24,536 bases of DNA, taken from positions 1 to 24,536 of the forward strand of contig JBECKZ010000035.1 in the NCBI GenBank assembly GCA_040235555.1, read 5' to 3'. The notes under the pieces were generated by a model. It saw only the letters and a list, made by a program, of their open reading frames with translations, searched no databases and was not told where the DNA came from. Positions 1-7,932 of the stretch are shown here, piece by piece. A program made the translations under genes and the position numbers. Origin of the DNA: RI-92 sp040235555. GTDB taxonomy: Bacteria > Pseudomonadota > Gammaproteobacteria > UBA6429 > Thiohalophilaceae. The first letter of the stretch is position 1, and each line of letters opens with the position of its first letter.

Positions 1-1215
1 CATCGGGGCGATATTGAGCAGGCCATCCATTTTTTCTTCCGCGGCCAGCAGCAGCCCCTGGTGGTAACACTCCACGGCCTCGTTGTGTTCGTTGAGCTGT
101 TCCAGTAACTGACCCAATTCCTTGTACGTATCCGAATGGGGTTTGATACCGAGACTGGCGTTGAGATAAGAACGGGCCTTGCCCCAAAGCTTGTTACGCT
201 TACACAGGCGTCCCAGGGTCAGCAGCAATACCGGATTATTTTCATGACCCTTAAGCCAGGTTTCCGCTGTTGCCAATTGGCGATCCTTGTCGCCGGCCTC
301 GATCAGACCGTAAAGATACACCAGATCCACGTCCCACTGTTTCTTGAGTGCTTCCCGCAACAGTTGTTCGGCATCGTCATTGGCCTTAAGCGCCATCAGG
401 CAACGGACATAGTGTCGAACCATATCCAGGTCATGACGCAGATGTTTCGGGGCCTGCTGCCAGCTGCTGCGTAAGGCTGGTAATTTGCCGCGCTGGGTGG
501 CCTGAGTCAGCAGTTCACGATAGACCAATTGTTCTAATTGCTGCAGGTCGTCCGGGCTCAGGGCATTCTGTTTGCGCAAATCCGGCAACAATCGGCGCAG
601 GTCCTCCCAGCTACGTAGTAGTTGGTAAATGCGTGCAAGTAAATTCAGCACATGCGGATGTTTGGGCGAGGCCGCATGCAGTTGTATCAGGGTCGCCAGG
701 GATTGCTCCAGCTGGCCATGCACCAGTTGCAACTCGGCCTGGGTCAGTTGTACGGCAAACCCGGCACCGTGCATGCTTTGATGCGCCAGCGACAGATAAT
801 CATCGCGACGTTGTGGTGCATTTTGCTTTTGCGCAGCACGCGCTGCCGACAGGTAATTCAACAACGGGATATCGCTATCGCGGGCATGACGCAGCAGGTA
901 ACGTTCCGCCTGCACCCAGTTACCCTGCGCCAACTCGATCAGACCCCGATCCATGTCACGTCGTGCACGCTGGCGACGATGACGTGCACGCCAGGCGCGA
1001 TAGGCGGATGGCATATGCCAGCTGTTGATCAGGATGCGCAAGACAAAATAGGTGACGAGGAAGCCCAGCACGATCAAGACAATAAACAACGCCAGGCTCA
1101 TCTCCACGGTTTTATAGCCGCGCGCAATCAACACATAGCCGCTGTCGTGATATGCCCACAGGCCAATGATCACGGCAAAGACCAGAACCAGTAACGTGCC
1201 AAATAACCATTTCAT
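1..1215 (-). CDS. hemY: HemY-like heme biosynthesis-associated TPR membrane protein, C-terminus cut by window edge
   Basis: The reading frame starts at ATG 1215 (MKWLFGTLL) and stays open for 405 codons to base 1 without a stop, so the C-terminus lies outside the window. Two hydrophobic segments (about residues 3-25 and 38-62) are followed by a basic stretch rich in Arg (RAWRARHRRQRARR) and then a long helical, TPR-like region. That is the layout of proteobacterial HemY, an inner-membrane protein of unclear biochemical role encoded at the end of hemCDXY operons; it is not the protoporphyrinogen oxidase of the same name. The start has an acceptable Shine-Dalgarno (GGGAAG) and lies 16 bases after the hemX stop, so it is probably the last gene of the operon. 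The family call rests mainly on topology and position after hemX. Confidence 0.88.
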   Translation of the reverse strand, partial: MKWLFGTLLVLVFAVIIGLWAYHDSGYVLIARGYKTVEMSLALFIVLIVLGFLVTYFVLRILINSWHMPSAYRAWRARHRRQRARRDMDRGLIELAQGNWVQAERYLLRHARDSDIPLLNYLSAARAAQKQNAPQRRDDYLSLAHQSMHGAGFAVQLTQAELQLVHGQLEQSLATLIQLHAASPKHPHVLNLLARIYQLLRSWEDLRRLLPDLRKQNALSPDDLQQLEQLVYRELLTQATQRGKLPALRSSWQQAPKHLRHDLDMVRHYVRCLMALKANDDAEQLLREALKKQWDVDLVYLYGLIEAGDKDRQLATAETWLKGHENNPVLLLTLGRLCKRNKLWGKARSYLNASLGIKPHSDTYKELGQLLEQLNEHNEAVECYHQGLLLAAEEKMDGLLNIAPM

Positions 1216-1231
1216 CGCGTCATCTTCCCGG

Positions 1232-2329
1232 TTACTTCTTTACGTCGCTTGCGGTCTGATTCTGACGATAATCTTCCAGCAATTGATAAGGTTTGCTGAT
1301 GTCCGGCAGGGGTGGTGCAATTGCGCTGGCCTGTAATTGTTTGAGCGTTGTGAGTGTGGCCTCGGTTTGCTTGGCATCCTTGTCAAAATATTTCTCGATC
1401 CACTTGATCGCCGTGGCTAGACGTTCCTTGTAGACCACGGGGTGACCCGACAGCATGGCCAGGCGGGCCTGTTCTATCTGCAGGCGCAGATTTTCCGTCA
1501 AAAAGAAACGCTGGTCCGGTGCAATCAGGGGCTCAACCGGCTGGGTATGATCGCGAATGATGATCAAGCTTTTCAGGTCGTGCCAGATGGCTGCTGGCAA
1601 TTCGGACCACTTCTTCACCTTGCGCGTCTCACTCATTTGCGGTTGTTGTTCCTGCGCCCTGGATTGTGGGTCCGGGGTATTCAACGGCAGGCGGCTAACA
1701 TCCTTGGTGATCGCGCTCATGGTCAGTGACAGGCCGGCAAGATCCGCCTGTGGCACATTCTTGAGTGCCTGGATTGCTTCGGCAATACTCTTGCGCACAC
1801 CAATCAGCCCGGGGTCTCCGGTTTCGCGTAGACGCATGTCCGCAGTGTCAAGCGCCACGATCGCGGTCTTGATATCGCGCTCGAACAGCAAACGATAATT
1901 GGCCAACTGTAATAAATACTCGGCTTCGTTGATCAGCCAGTCCTTGCGCAAGTGAATGTTTCTGGCACGCAGTGTCTCGATGTCATTGGCCAGATCGGCC
2001 TGTTGTTTGCTGAGTGTCTGCAGGCTCTCGGCGAGTTTAGTTTTTAACTGCGCATTTTCATCCTGTAATTGCACCTGTTGTGTTGTCAGTGCATCCATAC
2101 GTGCGGCTTGTTGCTGGAGAAAGTTAAAACCGTAATAGCCGGCAGTGCCGGCAACCGCAATGACGATCAACAACGCCAGCACCAGATTGCGTGCTGTGTG
2201 TTTACCGTGTGGTTTATGCGCGGATTTTTTTGCCGCAGGTTTATCTTTTTCCTTGGCAGATTCCTGCGCCGGTTTGGTCTCAGGCGCTTTGGTTTCAGCC
2301 GCCGGCTTGTTTTCGTCTTGCTCCGTCAC
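1232..2329 (-). CDS. hemX: HemX-like membrane protein (uroporphyrinogen-III C-methyltransferase-annotated family)
   Basis: I start this at GTG 2329 (VTEQDENKPA), 365 aa. The GTG overlaps the hemD stop as GTGA and has GGAG about seven bases upstream. A longer frame from GTG 2365 lacks such a signal, and E. coli HemX also begins MTEQ. The N-terminal ~45 residues are rich in Lys, Ala, Pro and Glu. One transmembrane segment (about 48-66) is followed by a coiled-coil-like Gln-rich region (about 70-125) and a conserved helical C-terminal half containing LIAPDQRFFLTENLR, which resembles LLAPNQDIYLRENIR of E. coli HemX. The family is often labelled a uroporphyrinogen methyltransferase, but no SAM-binding motif is visible here. 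A role as a scaffold or accessory in heme synthesis is inferred from the operon. Confidence 0.9.
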   Translation of the reverse strand: MTEQDENKPAAETKAPETKPAQESAKEKDKPAAKKSAHKPHGKHTARNLVLALLIVIAVAGTAGYYGFNFLQQQAARMDALTTQQVQLQDENAQLKTKLAESLQTLSKQQADLANDIETLRARNIHLRKDWLINEAEYLLQLANYRLLFERDIKTAIVALDTADMRLRETGDPGLIGVRKSIAEAIQALKNVPQADLAGLSLTMSAITKDVSRLPLNTPDPQSRAQEQQPQMSETRKVKKWSELPAAIWHDLKSLIIIRDHTQPVEPLIAPDQRFFLTENLRLQIEQARLAMLSGHPVVYKERLATAIKWIEKYFDKDAKQTEATLTTLKQLQASAIAPPLPDISKPYQLLEDYRQNQTASDVKK

Positions 2330-3102
2330 GCGTGCTCCATACCTTTTTGTTCGTTCGCCCACCACAGCAGTGCTGCGAGCAGGGCGCCATCACCGGGATA
2401 TTCGGTAACGACAGGTTTAAGTGTAAACCCTAGCTCATGTGCCCGCCCAGCTATCCGCTGGTGAAATACCACCAGTGGTTTGGTCCACAACGATTCAGCA
2501 TCGGGCAAACGTGCCAGTGCTGCCAGGTTGTCCAGGGCCTCGCTACTGGTGACCGTAATGACATCTGCGCGCAGTGCGGCTTGCACATCAGCTACGTCCC
2601 AGTGCGGACAGGCACGCTGATAGACCTCGAGATACAGCACCTGTGCGCCGCGGGTACGCAGCGAGTCGGCCAGCTTTTCCCGCCCTCCGGCGCCACGCAC
2701 AATGATCACGATCTTGCCATGTAGATCCTGCATTTGCGGCATTGCCAAAAAGCCTTCGCTATCGAATCGCGCCGGTACCAGATCGACCTGGACACCGACT
2801 ATGCGCAGGCGTTCTGCTGTGGCCTCACCAATGGCGCCCACTTGCAACGTCGCCGGTAACGGCAGCAAATGCCTTAACCCGTGCTCCACCGCGTTGGCAC
2901 TGACGAAAATCAGCATATTGGCATGGTTCAGCTGTGACAGCACCTGTTGCATGGCGTGGGTCACGGGCAGGGGATAAATTTCCAGAAGGGGTAGAGCGAT
3001 CGGCTTGCCGGCACGCTGACGAATTTCATTGCTGAGCCACGCTGTCTGGGCCTGGGGACGCGTGACCAGGACATTCACACCCTGTAGCTCAGGACCCGGC
3101 AT
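2326..3102 (-). CDS. hemD: Uroporphyrinogen-III synthase
   Basis: About 258 aa, the usual length for HemD, which cyclises hydroxymethylbilane with inversion of ring D to give uroporphyrinogen III in the cytoplasm. The family is poorly conserved. Features that fit are the N-terminal VNVLVTRPQAQ, the central SANAVEHGLRHL and GAIGEATAERL, and the C-terminal TVTSSEALDNL. The ATG at 3102 (MPGPELQGV) overlaps the end of hemC by 14 bases and is preceded by GGAAG at suitable spacing. An in-frame ATG at 3129 would add nine residues with no better signal. The stop overlaps the hemX GTG as GTGA, suggesting translational coupling. Much of the confidence comes from the position directly after hemC. Confidence 0.92.
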   Translation of the reverse strand: MPGPELQGVNVLVTRPQAQTAWLSNEIRQRAGKPIALPLLEIYPLPVTHAMQQVLSQLNHANMLIFVSANAVEHGLRHLLPLPATLQVGAIGEATAERLRIVGVQVDLVPARFDSEGFLAMPQMQDLHGKIVIIVRGAGGREKLADSLRTRGAQVLYLEVYQRACPHWDVADVQAALRADVITVTSSEALDNLAALARLPDAESLWTKPLVVFHQRIAGRAHELGFTLKPVVTEYPGDGALLAALLWWANEQKGMEHA

Positions 3103-4021
3103 ACAGGGCTTCCAGAATCCGATCCGCACCCCGGCTCAACAAGTCCTCGGCCAACACCTCACCCAGTTCTTCGGCATTCTCCGGCGGCCCGGCAATCTCC
3201 CCGCGCACGATATGGCTGCCATCCGGCTCGCCCACCAGACCGCGTAACAACAGGACTCCATGTTCAATCACGGCAAAACCGGCGATAGGTACCTGACAAC
3301 CCCCCTGCAGGCGGGCATTCATAGCACGCTCGGCCAACACCCGGGTCGCGGTATGGCGGTCATGGAGGGGAGCAAGCAATTCATTCACGCGTGGATCGTC
3401 AGCACGGCACTCGATACCCACGGCACCCTGGCCAATGGCTGGCAGGCTTACCTCCGGGGCCAGGGCCTCACGGATGCGGTCTTCAAAGCCCAGGCGTTTG
3501 AGTCCTGCGGCGGCAAGAATAATGGCGTCGTATTGACCATCATCCAGTTTTTGCAGACGGGTGTTGACGTTGCCGCGCAGGTCGAGAATTTCCAGATCCT
3601 GCCGCTGCGCGCGCAACTGGCATTGGCGGCGCAGGCTGGAAGTCCCCACCCGTGCACCCTCAGGCAGCGCGGCCAGCGCGGAATATGTATTTGAGACGAA
3701 GGCATCGCGTGGGTCCTCACGCGGGCAGATCACTGGCAGGTGCAGGCCCTCTGGCAGTTCCACCGGCACATCTTTCATGGAGTGCACGGCAATATCGGCG
3801 TCACCTGCCAGCAGGCCCTGTTCCAGTTCCTTGACGAACAGGCCCTTGCCGCCAACCTTGGCCAGCGGGGTATCCAGGATTTTGTCCCCCTGGGTGGTCA
3901 TTTTCACCAGCTCCACCGCCAGGCCTGGGTGGGCCTGAGTCAGCATGCTGGCCACGTACTCAGCCTGCCATAAGGCGAGCTGGCTTTTGCGGGTGGCGAT
4001 ACGCAGTACTGGATTTTTCAT
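3089..4021 (-). CDS. hemC: Hydroxymethylbilane synthase (porphobilinogen deaminase)
   Basis: 310 aa, the normal family length. HemC joins four porphobilinogen molecules into hydroxymethylbilane. Diagnostic features are the N-terminal RIATRKSQLALWQAE, the SMKDVP motif with catalytic Asp84, the GTSSLRRQCQL segment, RGNVNTRLQKLD, and LQGGCQVPIAGFA. In the last of these, Cys242 is the residue that carries the dipyrromethane cofactor and has the same number as in E. coli. It is the first gene of a tight hemC-hemD-hemX-hemY operon. No convincing Shine-Dalgarno precedes ATG 4021, and the upstream 87-96 bases are shared with a divergent gene, so the operon promoter must lie there or be weak. In Pseudomonas hemC follows algR; here a thioredoxin-like gene on the opposite strand separates them. 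Confidence 0.98.
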   Translation of the reverse strand: MKNPVLRIATRKSQLALWQAEYVASMLTQAHPGLAVELVKMTTQGDKILDTPLAKVGGKGLFVKELEQGLLAGDADIAVHSMKDVPVELPEGLHLPVICPREDPRDAFVSNTYSALAALPEGARVGTSSLRRQCQLRAQRQDLEILDLRGNVNTRLQKLDDGQYDAIILAAAGLKRLGFEDRIREALAPEVSLPAIGQGAVGIECRADDPRVNELLAPLHDRHTATRVLAERAMNARLQGGCQVPIAGFAVIEHGVLLLRGLVGEPDGSHIVRGEIAGPPENAEELGEVLAEDLLSRGADRILEALYAGS

Positions 4022-4085
4022 ACGATTTTGGGTTATTTATGCACAGTTGTTGTGAACGAATTCAGGCGGCTGGTGACAAAGCCGC

Positions 4086-4091
4086 TATAAT
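4086..4091 (+). promoter_or_regulatory. -10 element (TATAAT) of the thioredoxin-like gene
   Basis: A perfect TATAAT sits 27 bases before the chosen ATG at 4118, with an AGGA Shine-Dalgarno at 4106-4109 between them. No good -35 hexamer is visible 16-18 bases upstream, so an activator may be needed or the promoter may be weak. It lies in the short divergent region shared with hemC. Confidence 0.45.
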
Positions 4092-4117
4092 ACACCAATT
4101 TTTGTAGGATGGCGGGC

Positions 4118-4648
4118 ATGAAACCTTCTAAGCATTTGTTTGCATTATTTTTTCTGCTGACTCTGGGTGCGGCCCTGAGCCACGCCGCATTCGCGGGCGA
4201 GGAAGATAACCTGCCACCGGTGACTCTGGTCCAGGCCAGCGATCTGCATGCCGATGGCCAACAAGCCCAACATCGCCATGTGCCGATTCTGCTGATGTTT
4301 GCCCAACACGGCTGCTCCTGGTGTCACTACGTCGAAGAAGAGCAGCTCAAACCCATGCTGCGTAATGCAGATTATCGTGCCCAGGTCATTATCCGCCAGG
4401 TGATGACCGACAATCTGGGCAATATTACCGATTTTGACGGATCGCAGACCGATGCCAATACCCTGGCCATTCGTTACAACGCCTCGCTCACCCCCACCGT
4501 GGTCTTCGTCGATGCCCGCGGCAAACAGCTGACCCGTAATATCGTGGGTGTCCGCAATACCGAATTCTATGGCGGCGAGCTGGATGACGGACTGGCGCAG
4601 TCGGAACAAAAGATTCGCGAACAACTCGCGGCGTTAAATCTCAAATAA
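4118..4648 (+). CDS. Secreted thioredoxin-fold protein with CxxC motif
   Basis: 176 aa from ATG 4118. I prefer this to the ATG at 4109 because AGGA lies at proper spacing before 4118, while the upstream ATG would overlap that signal. A signal peptide is clear: MKPSKHLFALFF, a hydrophobic core, then a probable cut after AFA (residue 26). The mature protein has the redox motif CSWC (Cys66, Cys69) in QHGCSWCHYVEEE, and a downstream SLTPTVVFVD that fits the cis-proline loop of thioredoxin folds. It probably acts as a periplasmic thiol-disulfide protein related to the SoxW/thioredoxin-2 group; the substrate is unknown. It has its own -10 box, faces away from hemC and ends 11 bases from the convergent algR-like gene. 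A second, distinct protein of this type is encoded at 15728-16216. Confidence 0.85.
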   Translation: MKPSKHLFALFFLLTLGAALSHAAFAGEEDNLPPVTLVQASDLHADGQQAQHRHVPILLMFAQHGCSWCHYVEEEQLKPMLRNADYRAQVIIRQVMTDNLGNITDFDGSQTDANTLAIRYNASLTPTVVFVDARGKQLTRNIVGVRNTEFYGGELDDGLAQSEQKIREQLAALNLK

Positions 4649-4659
4649 ACGTTGTACGT

Positions 4660-5397
4660 TTACATCGCCTTCATCACCTTGCGCACATTCGGCAGGTGAC
4701 GCCGACTGACTTCAAGGGTTTCCTGCACGTCCCGCAGCTTGACGTGATGACCACCACCGCGCTCTTTCTCCAGTGACGCGATATAGCGCAGCGCCACCAG
4801 CGCGTTGCGGTGGATGCGCAAAAATACTGACGGGAATTCTTCTTCCAGCGATTTGAGCGACTCTTCGATCAACACCGTGCCCTGCGCATAGCGCACAGTG
4901 ACGTATTTGTGTTCGGCCTGCAAATAACGAATATCATCGACAGGAATCAGGCGCAACTCACCACCAAGGCGCGCACTGATGTGCCGACGCTGTTCACTGC
5001 TACTGGTACTGTGTTCCAGCAGCTGCAACTGCGCCCGGGTCAGGCGTTTGGCCGCGGTTAGTGCCTTGGCGAGACGATCCCGGCGAATGGGTTTGAGCAG
5101 ATAGTCCACGGCATGCGTCTCGAACGCAGGAATCGCATAATCGTCGTAGGCAGTGGTGAAAATGATCGCCGGCGGTGACTCGAGTTTATTAATGTGATGC
5201 GCCGCCTCAATCCCGTCCATGCCCGGCATACGAATATCCAGCAACACCACGTCCGGCTGATGTTGCTGACACAGGTTGACCGCCTGTTTGCCATTGCTGG
5301 CTTCGGCAACTACCTCGCCGGTGCCCAGTTCATCAATGACGCTGTGCAACCGCTGACGCGCCAGCGGCTCATCATCAATAATCAGTATTTTCATCAT
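4660..5397 (-). CDS. algR: LytTR-family response regulator (AlgR-like)
   Basis: 245 aa. The N-terminal receiver domain (about 1-120) has the acidic pair Asp8-Asp9, phospho-acceptor Asp54 in LLDIRMPGMDG, a Thr81-Thr82 pair and Lys102 in YLLKP. The C-terminal LytTR DNA-binding domain (about 140-243) includes DDIRYLQAEHKYVTVRY and LRIHRNALVAL. Its start overlaps the end of the kinase gene by 23 bases, and GGA lies nine bases before the first of two adjacent ATGs. Gene order (argH / kinase / this gene / hemC) matches the algZ-algR locus of Pseudomonas, where AlgR controls type IV pilus function and alginate. The targets here are unknown, so the symbol marks likely orthology by position and domain make-up, not demonstrated function. 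Confidence 0.88.
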   Translation of the reverse strand: MMKILIIDDEPLARQRLHSVIDELGTGEVVAEASNGKQAVNLCQQHQPDVVLLDIRMPGMDGIEAAHHINKLESPPAIIFTTAYDDYAIPAFETHAVDYLLKPIRRDRLAKALTAAKRLTRAQLQLLEHSTSSSEQRRHISARLGGELRLIPVDDIRYLQAEHKYVTVRYAQGTVLIEESLKSLEEEFPSVFLRIHRNALVALRYIASLEKERGGGHHVKLRDVQETLEVSRRHLPNVRKVMKAM

Positions 5398-6436
5398 CGA
5401 GTTTATTCCGGTATGGCCAATTCAACACGACGTGGAACATGTCGTTCTCCTGCTTCACACTCATGCCGCCACGCGCACCATACAGGGTAGTCAGACGGGC
5501 ACGGATATTTTCCTGCGCGATCTGGTTGCCCTTGCTGGCGCTTTTATTACTGGACATGGGATTGCTGATCTCCAGATGAAGTTGTTTGCCATCCAGCCGG
5601 CCGGTGATCCTAATAGTGCCTCCCTCCACCCGCGGCTCGATACCATGATAGATCGCATTCTCCAGCAGCGGCTGGATCAGCAATGGCGGCAGCAGCGCAT
5701 CGCTGGGCAAGCCATCTATGTCCCATTCGATTTTCAGACGATCGCCGAGACGCAATCCCTCTATCTCCAGGTAACGTCGGCACAAGGTCACTTCTTCCGC
5801 CAGGGTATGGAAGTGGCGCACATCCCGTAATGTGGCGCGAAACAGATCCGCCAGATCTTCCACTGCAGCCTCGGCCTGTTCCGGCGAAGTACGAGTCAGG
5901 CTGGCGATGGTATTCATGCTGTTAAACAGAAAGTGCGGACGTATGCGGGACTGCAGCGACTGCAACCGGGCTTCGGCTTCGGCGCGCACGTTGCGCCGCC
6001 ACTGATGGGTTACGTAAAAATAACGCAGGATCGGACCGGTGATCAAAAAGCTGATCGCGACATTGCGAAATACGAATGGCCAGTGTGCCATACGGTGGGT
6101 CCCGGGATAGACATACCAGAAGGCGATTTCACTGGCTGCCAATACCACCAGCAGGACCGAGACATAACTGGCAATTGCCACCACGAGGTCAGATGCACGA
6201 TGAATCCAGCGTCGAAGCAAGCACAACACAGCACTGCTGACCAGGGTGCACCATTGTACAAACAGGGAAACCAGACCCAGTTGCTGCCAGCGCCCTTCCG
6301 CCGGCATGTCACTCGGGCTCAACACCACGACAAAGGCGAACAGTTGGGCAATCACTACCACCACAAAGACCATGCGCAAGCCGCAAAAATTGGGCAGGAA
6401 ACAATCGTCGTTCAGTGTTGAAGTTGAATTGGCCAT
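5375..6436 (-). CDS. algZ: LytS/AlgZ-type sensor histidine kinase
   Basis: I start at ATG 6436 (MANSTSTLNDD), 353 aa. The frame is open farther upstream but would then run into the argH coding region. Four to five hydrophobic helices span about residues 20-145, with no recognisable extracytoplasmic sensor domain. The kinase core follows: the histidine box IRPHFLFNSMNTIASL with His168, then the N box LLIQPLLENAIYHGIEP. The usual G-rich ATP-lid motif is weak (a KGNQIAQENIRARL segment), as reported for the unusual kinase FimS/AlgZ of Pseudomonas. It is transcribed with the LytTR regulator, the stop lying inside that gene, and is divergent from argH. No good Shine-Dalgarno is visible. The signal sensed is unknown. 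Confidence 0.86.
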   Translation of the reverse strand: MANSTSTLNDDCFLPNFCGLRMVFVVVVIAQLFAFVVVLSPSDMPAEGRWQQLGLVSLFVQWCTLVSSAVLCLLRRWIHRASDLVVAIASYVSVLLVVLAASEIAFWYVYPGTHRMAHWPFVFRNVAISFLITGPILRYFYVTHQWRRNVRAEAEARLQSLQSRIRPHFLFNSMNTIASLTRTSPEQAEAAVEDLADLFRATLRDVRHFHTLAEEVTLCRRYLEIEGLRLGDRLKIEWDIDGLPSDALLPPLLIQPLLENAIYHGIEPRVEGGTIRITGRLDGKQLHLEISNPMSSNKSASKGNQIAQENIRARLTTLYGARGGMSVKQENDMFHVVLNWPYRNKLDDENTDY

Positions 6437-6526
6437 GATGCTTAAAGTAGTGGATTCCGCTGCAAAACACGAATCAACAAGTGTATCATCCTCACTCTTA
6501 TATATAGTTATCGGTAATTTACCAAA
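6437..6526. promoter_or_regulatory. Divergent algZ/argH control region with a small palindrome before argH
   Basis: Ninety bases separate two divergent starts. An alternating TATATATA run (6499-6506), extended to TATAGT (6503-6508), could provide a -10 box for argH, and the same A/T run reads as a possible -10 on the opposite strand. I see no good -35. An 11-base inverted repeat, GGTAATTTACC at 6513-6523, lies three bases before the argH ATG and covers its likely ribosome-binding site, so it could affect translation or serve as an operator. The calls are visual only. Confidence 0.35.
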
Positions 6527-7915
6527 ATGAATGAGCAAACCAGCAAACCCTGGGCCGGTCGTTTCAATGAGCCAACGGATGCCTTTGTTGAAGCCTTTAC
6601 TGCCTCGGTAGGTTTCGACCGCCGCATGTACAAGCAGGACATAGCCGGCTCCATCGCCCATGCCAGCATGCTGGCCAAGGTCGGGGTGCTAACACAGGAG
6701 GAATGCAAGCTCATCGTCGATGGCCTCGAGGCTATTCAACTGGACATCGAGAACGGCCAGTTCAACTGGTCGGTATCGCTGGAAGACGTTCACATGAACA
6801 TTGAGGCCCGCCTCACCGATCGCATCGGCGCCGTGGGTAAAAAATTACATACCGGTCGCTCACGTAACGATCAGGTTGCCACCGACATCCGTCTGTATCT
6901 GCGCGATGAGATCGATTTAATCTCGGCCGAACTCCTGCGTCTGCAAACTGCGCTCCTGGATCTTGCCTCGATACATGCCGAGACGATCCTGCCTGGCTTT
7001 ACCCATTTGCAAACCGCACAACCGATTACCTTTGGCCATCACCTGCTGGCCTGGTTTGAAATGATGCAGCGCGACCGCGAACGCCTGGCTGACTGCCGCA
7101 AACGGGTCAATGTGATGCCGCTCGGTGCTGCGGCCCTGGCCGGTACGACGTATCCGATCGATCGTAATGACACTGCAGGCCTGCTCGGCTTTGATGGCAT
7201 TGCCGAAAATTCGCTGGATGCGGTCAGCGATCGTGACTTCGCCATCGAATTTACCTCTGTCGCCGCACTGATGCTGATGCACATGTCGCGCTTTTCCGAG
7301 GAGTTGATCCTGTGGAGTGCCGCGCAGTTTGGTTTTATCGAACTGGGCGAGGGCTTTTGCACCGGTTCTTCGATCATGCCGCAAAAGAAAAACCCGGATG
7401 TCCCTGAACTTATTCGTGGCAAGAGTGGCCGCATCTTCGGTCACTTGATGGGTTTGTTAACCTTGATGAAGGGACAGCCACTGGCATATAACAAGGACAA
7501 CCAGGAAGACAAGGAGCCGCTGTTCGATACCATCGACAACCTCAAGGGTTGCCTGCGGGTATTCGCCGACATGGTGCCCAACATACAGGTGAATAAAGCG
7601 CGCATGTATCAGGCCGCGCAGCAGGGTTTTGCCACGGCTACCGATCTGGCGGATTATCTGGTACGCAAGGGTGTGGCATTTCGCGACGCCCATGAGATTG
7701 TCGGCCAGGCCGTACGTCATGGCATCGAAACCAAAAAGGATTTATCCGAGATGCGCCTGGATGAATTGCAGCAATTCTCCAGGGTGATCGATGCCGATGT
7801 GTTCGAGGTCTTAACCCTGGAAGGTTCTGTTGCTGCACGCAATCACCTTGGTGGCACCGCACCGCAACAGGTCAAGGCCGCCATCGAAAGGGCACGGCAA
7901 CGTCTCTCAAATTGA
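6527..7915 (+). CDS. argH: Argininosuccinate lyase
   Basis: 462 aa, the normal family length. ArgH splits argininosuccinate into arginine and fumarate, the last step of arginine synthesis, as a cytoplasmic homotetramer. Clear signatures are the N-terminal PWAGRFNEP, EDVHMNIEARL, the HTGRSRNDQVATD motif, TH160LQTAQPITFGHH with the active-site histidine region, and the fumarase/aspartase superfamily loop GSSIMPQKKNPD (about 280-291) holding the catalytic serine. The sequence looks intact. It is divergent from the AlgZ-like kinase, as in Pseudomonas. It converges with the Pat-like gene, with only 17 bases between the two stops and no obvious hairpin terminator there. Confidence 0.99.
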   Translation: MNEQTSKPWAGRFNEPTDAFVEAFTASVGFDRRMYKQDIAGSIAHASMLAKVGVLTQEECKLIVDGLEAIQLDIENGQFNWSVSLEDVHMNIEARLTDRIGAVGKKLHTGRSRNDQVATDIRLYLRDEIDLISAELLRLQTALLDLASIHAETILPGFTHLQTAQPITFGHHLLAWFEMMQRDRERLADCRKRVNVMPLGAAALAGTTYPIDRNDTAGLLGFDGIAENSLDAVSDRDFAIEFTSVAALMLMHMSRFSEELILWSAAQFGFIELGEGFCTGSSIMPQKKNPDVPELIRGKSGRIFGHLMGLLTLMKGQPLAYNKDNQEDKEPLFDTIDNLKGCLRVFADMVPNIQVNKARMYQAAQQGFATATDLADYLVRKGVAFRDAHEIVGQAVRHGIETKKDLSEMRLDELQQFSRVIDADVFEVLTLEGSVAARNHLGGTAPQQVKAAIERARQRLSN

Positions 7916-7932
7916 GTTGATGCGTTAAGTCG

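Noticed and set aside
633..1194. Plus-strand frames opposite hemY
   Set aside because: They lie entirely antisense to the continuous hemY frame and show no protein-like motifs.
2329..2365. Upstream GTG start for hemX
   Set aside because: It lies inside hemD without a ribosome-binding signal; GTG 2329 has GGAG, a GTGA overlap with hemD and the family-typical VTEQ start.
5375..6661. Longer N-terminus for the AlgZ-like kinase
   Set aside because: The extra 75 codons run antisense through the start of argH; the ATG at 6436 begins a normal membrane kinase.
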